In this document: positions 47,327 to 52,516 of the stretch, piece after piece
How positions within the stretch are numbered: position 1 is the first letter of the stretch
Layout of the letters: every line of letters starts with the position of its first letter
NCBI GenBank assembly: GCA_016790765.1
Contig: JAEUMZ010000044.1
Location: forward strand, 1-52,516
Direction: 5' to 3'
Length of the DNA: 52,516 nucleotides
From: Betaproteobacteria bacterium
GTDB lineage: Bacteria; Pseudomonadota; Gammaproteobacteria; Burkholderiales; Usitatibacteraceae
Translations under genes and position numbers: made by a program
Notes under the pieces: model-generated
What the model saw: the letters and a program-made list of their open reading frames with translations, nothing else
Database searches by the model: none
Told to the model about the DNA's origin: nothing

Positions 47327-47419
47327 GCAGCGGACTCGTTCGGCCGGCGCGGAGCAGTGCTCCGCGAACTCCCGGCCTCACTCCGTAGGTCGAAGGTTCG
47401 AATCCTTCACGGCCCACCA
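47327..47419 (+). repeat. tRNA-Lys-derived 93-nt repeat, copy 1
   Basis: It begins with the tRNA-Lys(CTT) anticodon-stem strand GCAGCGGACT. The six loop bases CTTAAT of the tRNA are replaced by about 46 bases, including a perfect 8-bp hairpin (CGCGGAGC, AGT, GCTCCGCG) nested inside GGCCGG/CCGGCC. It then returns to the tRNA 3' half with an intact T arm, acceptor 3' strand and CCA. The 5' half of the tRNA is absent. A terminator follows at 47434. Confidence 0.85.
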
Positions 47420-47433
47420 AGTTTCCAAAGAAG

Positions 47434-47458
47434 CGCCGCCCAGACTGGGCGGCGTTTT
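47434..47458 (+). terminator. Rho-independent terminator after tRNA-Lys repeat 1
   Basis: CGCCGCCCA (47434-47442), loop GAC, TGGGCGGCG (47446-47454) and TTTT form a strong terminator, 14 bases after the first tRNA-derived repeat. It implies that transcription from the tRNA promoter can reach this far. Confidence 0.9.
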
Positions 47459-47491
47459 CGTTTGCAGTGGCCGCATCCAGTCCGTCGGGCC

Positions 47492-47584
47492 GCAGCGGAC
47501 TCGTTCGGCCGGCGCGGAGCAGTGCTCCGCGAATTCCCGGTCTCACTTCGTAGGTCGAAGGTTCGAATCCTTCACGGCCCACCA
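47492..47584 (+). repeat. tRNA-Lys-derived 93-nt repeat, copy 2
   Basis: It is identical to copy 1 at 90 of 93 positions (three C-to-T differences), 165 bases further on. The inserted hairpin and the tRNA 3' half are preserved. Just upstream GGGCCG (47487-47492) could pair with the acceptor strand CGGCCC, which copy 1 lacks. Its last 13 bases provide the C-terminal codons and stop of the gene on the opposite strand. Confidence 0.85.
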
Positions 47585-48465
47585 CCTCTTGAATTCAAGC
47601 CTCGCTGCTGCGCGAATTCGAACGCGATCGAATCGAGGTGTCCCCGCCAATAGGGCCGCAAGCCTTCAGCCATCTCCCACGCCACTTCGCCCTCACGCGG
47701 GACGCGCATGCCTTCACGATCCTCGTAATTCCAGAACCGCCCCACCCACGGGGTCAGCACCGTCTTGTCGCCCACGCTGCGATGCCGCGCGGGTGAACGC
47801 ACAGATGCGATCAGGCCGTCGGCATCGAACCGGAAGTCGAGCGAGACCGTCGTCGCGCCATCGGTGAGTGTCGCGCGTGCTGACCGATCATCGAGGGCCT
47901 CCCAACGCACGCCCTGGCCGGGCAACAGCGCGGTCGGGTACCAGGGGGTCTCGGCCAGGAAGCGCATCAGTTCGCCGCTCGCGAGTTCGGGCGTGCCGCG
48001 CTGGTCCACGAGGGTGAACCAGCCAAGGAACGCGGCATGCAGGCGTCCCTCACCGGCGACGTAGGCGTCGTGCACGCAAGCATTGAGGCCCGGCGCCATG
48101 GCGATGCGGCCGTCCCAGTCGAAACCGGGCCGTCGCGTGACGGTCAATTGGGTCGACTTGAACGGCTTCCATCGCGCTTCCGCCTCGCCCATGTTGAACT
48201 GGCCCGCGTGCGAGAGGTGCACCGCGGCAACGAGATGCTGCCCGGGCGTCAGTGCGGCGCGCAAGTACCGCTTCACCGGAGGCGGAAGGACCTCGATGTC
48301 GCGCGGGTCGTACCCGGCCGGCGCGTGCGGTTCCCGCGTGGCGTCCAGTTCGGCGCGCAAAGTGGCGGTGCCGGACGACCAGCGTGCTGCCCCAAGCGCG
48401 ATCGCTGCAACAGCCGCCAGCACCAACAGTGCGAGCGCGACGCCCACGAGGGCCAGGGCGTGCAC
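47572..48465 (-). CDS. DUF6544/DUF6920-like membrane-anchored protein
   Basis: A 297-residue protein with one N-terminal membrane segment (ALALVGVALALLVLAAVAAI) and a soluble domain beginning PPPVKRYLRAALTPGQ. Later stretches QLTVTRRPGFDWDGRIAMAPG, RFLAETPWYPTALLPG and VSLDFRFDADGLIASV recall the DUF6544/6920 family, whose function is unknown. GTG 48465 is chosen because GAGG lies seven bases upstream and the segment before it is not protein-like; the frame is open to 48609 over napC. The final GGGP and stop come from the tRNA-Lys repeat on the other strand. It lies 25 bases downstream of napC and may be co-transcribed with it. Confidence 0.7.
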   Translation of the reverse strand: MHALALVGVALALLVLAAVAAIALGAARWSSGTATLRAELDATREPHAPAGYDPRDIEVLPPPVKRYLRAALTPGQHLVAAVHLSHAGQFNMGEAEARWKPFKSTQLTVTRRPGFDWDGRIAMAPGLNACVHDAYVAGEGRLHAAFLGWFTLVDQRGTPELASGELMRFLAETPWYPTALLPGQGVRWEALDDRSARATLTDGATTVSLDFRFDADGLIASVRSPARHRSVGDKTVLTPWVGRFWNYEDREGMRVPREGEVAWEMAEGLRPYWRGHLDSIAFEFAQQRGLNSRGGGP

Positions 48466-48490
48466 GTGCTCGCCTCGCCGGTCGGTGCGT

Positions 48491-49165
48491 TCAGGAGCCG
48501 CCGCGCGGTCCTGCCACCTGCTCCACCTGCCCATCCAGGGACACCTTCGGTGCACCGATGTTCTGCTCGATCGCCGGCAGGGTGTGCGCAATGCCCTTGT
48601 GGCAGTCAATGCAGGTGCCGCGTGCCTCGAAGGCGGCTTGGTGGATGCGTGCCGAGCGGCGGTTCTGTTCGGCGTAGTCCATGAAGGTGAAATTGTGGCA
48701 GTTGCGGCACTCGCGGCTGTCGTTCTTCTTCATGCGGTCCCACTCGTGCTGCGCCAGTTCCGCGCGCTTGGCGTTGAACTTCTCCGGTGTGTCGATCGAG
48801 CCCAGCACCTTGTGCAGCAACTCGTTGCTGGCCTGGATCTTGCGAACCATCTTCGGTCCCCAGTCTTTCGGCACATGGCAGTCGGGGCAGGTGGCGCGCA
48901 CGCCGGTGCGGTTCTGGTAGTGGATGGTGTTGCGGTATTCGGCGTAGACGTTCTTTTCCATCTCGTGGCAGGAGATGCAGAAGGTTTCGGTATTCGTCGC
49001 CTCCATCACCGTGTTGAATCCGCCCCAGAACAGGATGCCGCCGATGAACGCGAGGCCCACCATGCTGGTGGCGATGCCCCAGGCCCACTTCACCCAGCGG
49101 CGTGCTTTGGCGGGCAGTGTCGCAGGTGCGGTGCGGTCATCCATGCCGTCGTTCCTCTCGCTCAT
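48491..49165 (-). CDS. napC: NapC/NrfH-family tetraheme quinol dehydrogenase
   Basis: A 224-residue membrane-anchored cytochrome with one N-terminal membrane helix ([19 protein letters not shown]) and four heme motifs: CISCH, CPDCH, CRNCH and CIDCH. It passes electrons from the quinol pool to NapB and NapA. ATG 49165 overlaps the napB stop (ATGA); ATG 49144, with AGAGG nine bases upstream, is an alternative that removes seven residues. It ends the nap genes seen here. Confidence 0.95.
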   Translation of the reverse strand: MSERNDGMDDRTAPATLPAKARRWVKWAWGIATSMVGLAFIGGILFWGGFNTVMEATNTETFCISCHEMEKNVYAEYRNTIHYQNRTGVRATCPDCHVPKDWGPKMVRKIQASNELLHKVLGSIDTPEKFNAKRAELAQHEWDRMKKNDSRECRNCHNFTFMDYAEQNRRSARIHQAAFEARGTCIDCHKGIAHTLPAIEQNIGAPKVSLDGQVEQVAGPRGGS

Positions 49166-49641
49166 TGCAATCCGCGCGCGCGCTGGAAGGTGTTCTCCAC
49201 CAGCGGCTTGGCGTCGGTTTGTGCCACATGGCACTGCGTGCAGAAGTACCGGCGCGGACTCACGTTGTCCAGCTCCTGGCCCTCGCGGTTGCGAAAGTGC
49301 GTCACGCTCACCTTGGTTGCGCCGCTGGTCTTGGTCTTCTGCCATGCATGGCAATCCATGCACTTGTTGAAGTTCCGGGTGATCTGGTAACCCGCCGTGG
49401 TGTGCGGGATCAGCGGTGGTTGCTGCACGAAGTCGCGGTCGGACACCGCATGATCGCGCTCCTGGTGCGAAGCGGTGGGCGGATTGTCCCGGTTGAGCGG
49501 CGTGCCGCCGCGCAGGCCTTGCAGTTTCACTTCTTGCGCCTTGGCAGGGCCGGCCGCCACGGCCATACCGGCGCCGAGGGCGGCCACGAATGCCACCGCC
49601 ACCACCAGCCCGGCGTGGCTCAGGGTTTGTTGGAGTCTCAT
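49162..49641 (-). CDS. napB: Periplasmic nitrate reductase diheme cytochrome NapB
   Basis: A 159-residue periplasmic cytochrome with a signal peptide ([21 protein letters not shown]), two heme motifs (CMDCH and CTQCH) and the family stretch [20 protein letters not shown]. It transfers electrons from NapC to NapA. It is 23 bases downstream of napA and overlaps napC by four bases. Confidence 0.95.
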   Translation of the reverse strand: MRLQQTLSHAGLVVAVAFVAALGAGMAVAAGPAKAQEVKLQGLRGGTPLNRDNPPTASHQERDHAVSDRDFVQQPPLIPHTTAGYQITRNFNKCMDCHAWQKTKTSGATKVSVTHFRNREGQELDNVSPRRYFCTQCHVAQTDAKPLVENTFQRARGLQ

Positions 49642-49664
49642 GTTGTCATCCGTAGGGAGTTGCA

Positions 49665-52217
49665 CTAGACGCGAACCACGCGCACCGCGCATTTCTTGAA
49701 GTCCGTTTCCTTGGAAATCGGGCACGTGGCATCGAGCGTGAGCTTGTTGATGAGCCGCCCTTCGTCGAAAAACGGCACGAACACCAGGCCCTTGGGCGGC
49801 TTGTTGCGGCCCTTGGTCTCCAGCTGGCAGAGGATCTCGCCGCGGCGCGACTGCACCTTGACCTGCATGCCGCGCTGCATGCCGCGCGACTTGGCGTCGT
49901 CCGGGTTCATGTAGATGACGGCCTCGGGGATCGACTTGTGCAGCTCGGGCACGCGGCGTGTCATGGTGCCGGTGTGCCAGTGCTCCAGCACGCGGCCGGT
50001 GCACAGCCACAGGTCGAACTCCTTGTCCGGCGATTCGGCGGCCGGTTGGTAAGGCAGGGCAAAGATCACCGCCTTGCCGTCCTTGTGGCCGTAGAAACGG
50101 ATGCCCTCGCCCTTTTTCACATAGGGGTCCGAGCCCTCGCGGAAGCGCCACAGCGTTTCCTTGCCGTCCACCACCGGCCAGCGCAGCCCGCGCACCTCGT
50201 GGTAGGTGTCGAAGGACGCCAGGTCGTGGCCATGGCCGCGGCCGAACTCGGCGTACTCCTCGAACAGGCCTTTGTGCAGGTAGAAGCCCAGCGCGGTCGA
50301 TTCGTCATTGGCGTAGTTCCTGATGTATCTGCCATTGACCTTCGCCACGTCGCCGAGTGGGAACTTGTTGACCTTGCCGTTCTTGTACAGCACGTCGAAC
50401 AGCGTCTTGCCCTTGTACTCCGGCTTCTTGGCCAGCAGCTCGGGTGTCCATACGTCTTCCATCCGGAAACGCTTGGAGAACTCGATGTATTGCCACAGGT
50501 CCGAGCGCGCGTCGCCCGGGGCCTTGACCTGCTGGCGCCAGAACTGCGTGCGGCGCTCCGCGTTGCCGTACGCGCCTTCCTTTTCCACCCACATGGCCGA
50601 CGGCAGCACCAGGTCCGCGGCCATCGCGCTGACCGTGGGATAGGCATCGCTCACCACCACGAATGTTTCCGGATTGCGCCAGCCCGGCAGGATCTCGCCG
50701 TTGACGTTGGGGCCGGCTTGCATGTTGTTGGTGGTCGAGGTCCAGTAGCACTTCAGCTTGCCGTCCTTGAGCGCGCGGCTTTGCGCCACCGCGTGCAGGC
50801 CGATCTTGTCGTTGAGCGTGCCCGGCGGCAGTTGCCAGATCTCCTCGGTGTGCTTGCGGTGCTCGGGGTTGGTCACCACCATGTCGGCCGGCAGGCGGTG
50901 CGCGAAGGTGCCGACCTCACGCGCGGTGCCGCAGGCGGACGGCTGGCCGGTGAGCGAGAAGGGGCTGTTGCCCGGCTCGCTGATCTTGCCGGTCAACAGG
51001 TGCAGGTTGTACACCATGTTGTTGGCCCAGGTGCCGCGCGTGTGCTGGTTGAAGCCCATGGTCCACAGCGACATCACCTTGGTTTTCGGGTCCGCGTAGA
51101 TCTTCGCCAGGTCCTCGAGCTGCTTGACCGGCACGCCCGAGAGCTTGCTGGTGTATTCGGCCGTGTAGGTGGAGACGAACTTGGCAAACTCCTCGAACGT
51201 GCTGGGCGTGGAGTCGTTCGGGTTGCCCTTCGGCTTGCCGTCGGCGCCCGGGTAGCCGTTGCTCTTCGCGTCCTTTTCCAGCGCGTGCGCGGGCCGCAGG
51301 CCATAGCCGATGTCGTCGGCGCCCTTCTTGAAGTTGACGTGCTTGGCCACGAACGCCTTGTTCACCTTGTCGTGGGTGATGAGGTAGTTCGCGATGTAGT
51401 TCATGATCGCGAGGTCGGTCTGCGGCACGAAGATGACGCCTTGGTCGGCCAAGTCGAAGCTGCGGTGTTCGAAAGTGGACAGCACCACCACCTTCACGTG
51501 CGGGTTCGACAGGCGCCGGTCGGTGATGCGCGTCCACAGCACCGGGTGCATCTCGGCCATGTTCGAGCCCCACAGCACGAACGCGTCGGCGGCCTCGATG
51601 TCGTCGTAGCAGCCCATCGGCTCGTCGATGCCGAAGGTGCGCATGAAGCCGGTGACCGCGCTGGCCATGCAGTGGCGCGCGTTCGGGTCGAGGTTGTTGG
51701 AGCGAAAGCCCGCCTTCCAGAGTTTCGCCGCCGCGTAGCCCTCGAAAATGGTCCACTGCCCGGAGCCGAACATGCCCACTGCGCCGGGACCGTCCTTCTT
51801 CAGCGCCTCCTTCCATTTCGCGGCCATGAGGTCGAAGGCCTCGTCCCAGCTCACGGTGGTGAACTCGCCGTTCTTGTCGTACTTGCCGTCCTTCTTGCGC
51901 ATCAGCGGCGTGGTGAGGCGGTCCTTGCCGTACATGATCTTGGACAGGAAGTAGCCCTTCACGCAGTTCAAGCCCTTGTTGACGGGCGATTCCGGATCGC
52001 CTTGCGTGCCCACCACGCGGCCGTTCTGCACGCCCACCACCACCGAGCAACCGGTGCCGCAGAAGCGGCAAGGCGCCTTGTCCCAGCGCACGGCCACGTC
52101 GGCGGCAGTCTTGGGTGGGGTGGCGTCCTGGGCCACGACGGCGATGGGGAAACCGGCCGCGGCGGTCGTGGCCGCCAGCGCCTGCGATTTCAGGAAGTCT
52201 CTGCGATTGAAGTTCAT
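49665..52217 (-). CDS. napA: Periplasmic nitrate reductase catalytic subunit NapA
   Basis: An 850-residue molybdoenzyme of the bis-MGD (DMSO reductase) family that reduces nitrate to nitrite in the periplasm. It has a Tat signal ([20 protein letters not shown]), a 4Fe-4S site formed by C50, C53, C57 and C85, and the Mo-ligand Cys C183 in [12 protein letters not shown]. The C-terminal molydopterin-dinucleotide domain includes [23 protein letters not shown] Cys as Mo ligand and the single cluster distinguish Nap from Nar. ATG 52217 overlaps the napD stop (ATGA). Confidence 0.97.
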   Translation of the reverse strand: MNFNRRDFLKSQALAATTAAAGFPIAVVAQDATPPKTAADVAVRWDKAPCRFCGTGCSVVVGVQNGRVVGTQGDPESPVNKGLNCVKGYFLSKIMYGKDRLTTPLMRKKDGKYDKNGEFTTVSWDEAFDLMAAKWKEALKKDGPGAVGMFGSGQWTIFEGYAAAKLWKAGFRSNNLDPNARHCMASAVTGFMRTFGIDEPMGCYDDIEAADAFVLWGSNMAEMHPVLWTRITDRRLSNPHVKVVVLSTFEHRSFDLADQGVIFVPQTDLAIMNYIANYLITHDKVNKAFVAKHVNFKKGADDIGYGLRPAHALEKDAKSNGYPGADGKPKGNPNDSTPSTFEEFAKFVSTYTAEYTSKLSGVPVKQLEDLAKIYADPKTKVMSLWTMGFNQHTRGTWANNMVYNLHLLTGKISEPGNSPFSLTGQPSACGTAREVGTFAHRLPADMVVTNPEHRKHTEEIWQLPPGTLNDKIGLHAVAQSRALKDGKLKCYWTSTTNNMQAGPNVNGEILPGWRNPETFVVVSDAYPTVSAMAADLVLPSAMWVEKEGAYGNAERRTQFWRQQVKAPGDARSDLWQYIEFSKRFRMEDVWTPELLAKKPEYKGKTLFDVLYKNGKVNKFPLGDVAKVNGRYIRNYANDESTALGFYLHKGLFEEYAEFGRGHGHDLASFDTYHEVRGLRWPVVDGKETLWRFREGSDPYVKKGEGIRFYGHKDGKAVIFALPYQPAAESPDKEFDLWLCTGRVLEHWHTGTMTRRVPELHKSIPEAVIYMNPDDAKSRGMQRGMQVKVQSRRGEILCQLETKGRNKPPKGLVFVPFFDEGRLINKLTLDATCPISKETDFKKCAVRVVRV

Positions 52218-52516
52218 GCGGGGTCCCTGCGGGTGCGTGTGCGTGGGTTGGGGGGCGCGCCCGGCGGGCTGCGCCAATCGTGGAAGTCGTTGGATTGCTC
52301 GGAACCGGGCGGCGGTGCATCGGGGCCGGAATACTCGTAAACCAGCGAGGCCGCCAAGACTTCCGGCCATTGGGCAATCCGGGCAAAGCGTGCGGCGGCA
52401 CTGTCGCCGGAGTCGTCGTTGACTGCGCGCGTGACCGCGTCGACGTCCTCCAGCACGATCACGATCCGCCCGTCACCCGGGTGAGGGGCCACTTCGACGC
52501 CCGGCACCAAGGCAAG
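52214..52516 (-). CDS. napD: NapD chaperone, start beyond the window edge
   Basis: The visible 100 residues run from the window edge to a TGA overlapping nap[23 protein letters not shown] and [15 protein letters not shown] are typical of NapD, the small ferredoxin-fold chaperone that binds the NapA Tat signal and delays export until the cofactor is inserted. The N-terminal strand is outside the window. After the domain there is an unusual Pro/Arg-rich tail (about 30 residues; [13 protein letters not shown]) longer than in most NapD proteins. Confidence 0.87.
   Translation of the reverse strand, partial: LALVPGVEVAPHPGDGRIVIVLEDVDAVTRAVNDDSGDSAAARFARIAQWPEVLAASLVYEYSGPDAPPPGSEQSNDFHDWRSPPGAPPNPRTRTRRDPA

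Noticed and set aside
47327..47584. Additional functional tRNA genes
   Set aside because: Both copies lack the acceptor 5' strand and D arm of tRNA-Lys and have no anticodon loop, so they cannot be ordinary tRNAs.
47265..47867. Small open frames across the tRNA-Lys repeats (including a GREGFEPST peptide)
   Set aside because: These are translations of tRNA sequence and its repeats, a well-known source of spurious annotations.
49938..52340. 800-codon open frame on the plus strand
   Set aside because: It is the antisense shadow of napA; the translation is low-complexity Val/Arg/His-rich with no domain features.

Overview
This 52.5 kb window is high-GC DNA from what looks like a betaproteobacterium. 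The basis is gene order rather than any marker search: purB / glutathione S-transferase / mnmA, csp / clpS / clpA, yebC / ruvC / ruvA / ruvB / ybgC / tolQRAB / pal / cpoB / queE / queC, and a napDABC operon. Promoters, Shine-Dalgarno (SD) sites, Tat and lipoprotein signals are of ordinary proteobacterial type. The genus cannot be named from the sequence alone.

Layout. (1) 1-1363: the 3' part of an IS110-family insertion sequence running off the left edge. (2) 1364-4065: a partial trans-4-hydroxyproline catabolic cluster (Pyr4H2C-deaminase-like, 4-hydroxyproline 2-epimerase, divergent PAS-AraC regulator). (3) 4047-6888, minus: an SpmA/SpmB-type membrane protein behind an orphan peptide-type ABC solute-binding protein. 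(4) 7041-20257, plus: a long, tightly packed operon for peptidoglycan and amino-sugar salvage: GntR regulator, nagA, NagB-II-type deaminase, flavin reductase, murQ, CorC-like protein, AmpG-like permease, NagX-like acyltransferase, DigH-like lipoprotein, GlcNAc kinase, AmiD-like amidase lipoprotein, beta-lactamase-fold hydrolase. Two direct-repeat operator candidates and an 18-codon upstream ORF precede it. (5) 20267-29796: housekeeping genes (purB, GST, mnmA, rluE, csp, clpS, clpA), a small Lys/Glu/Ala-rich secreted protein, and a flavocytochrome c sulfide dehydrogenase pair. (6) 29932-34971, minus: a secreted S51 peptidase, GNAT, SnoaL-like protein, SlmA-like regulator and HerA/YjgR-type ATPase. 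(7) 35090-46992, plus: yebC-ruvCA-DUF4442-ruvB-ybgC-tolQRAB-pal-cpoB-queE-queC, then a Lar-like zinc ribbon and a YeeE/TsuA transporter. (8) 47010-47584: two tRNA-Lys genes and two tRNA-Lys-derived 93-nt repeats. (9) 47572-52516, minus: a DUF6544-like protein and napC-napB-napA-napD (napD cut by the window edge).

How it works together. The salvage operon could take cell-wall fragments through amidase (AmiD-like), glycan cleavage (DigH-like), import (AmpG-like), kinase (GlcNAc), etherase (MurQ), deacetylase (NagA) and deaminase (NagB-II) to fructose-6-phosphate. Sulfide oxidation (FccAB), sulfur import (YeeE) and periplasmic nitrate reduction (Nap) suggest redox flexibility.

The least expected structures are in the repeats. 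A decamer-based inverted repeat occurs three times, and one copy forms the TolB signal-peptide coding region. A heptamer-based G-rich inverted repeat separates tolQ from tolR. Two tRNA-Lys-like 93-nt repeats carry a GC-rich hairpin where the anticodon loop should be.
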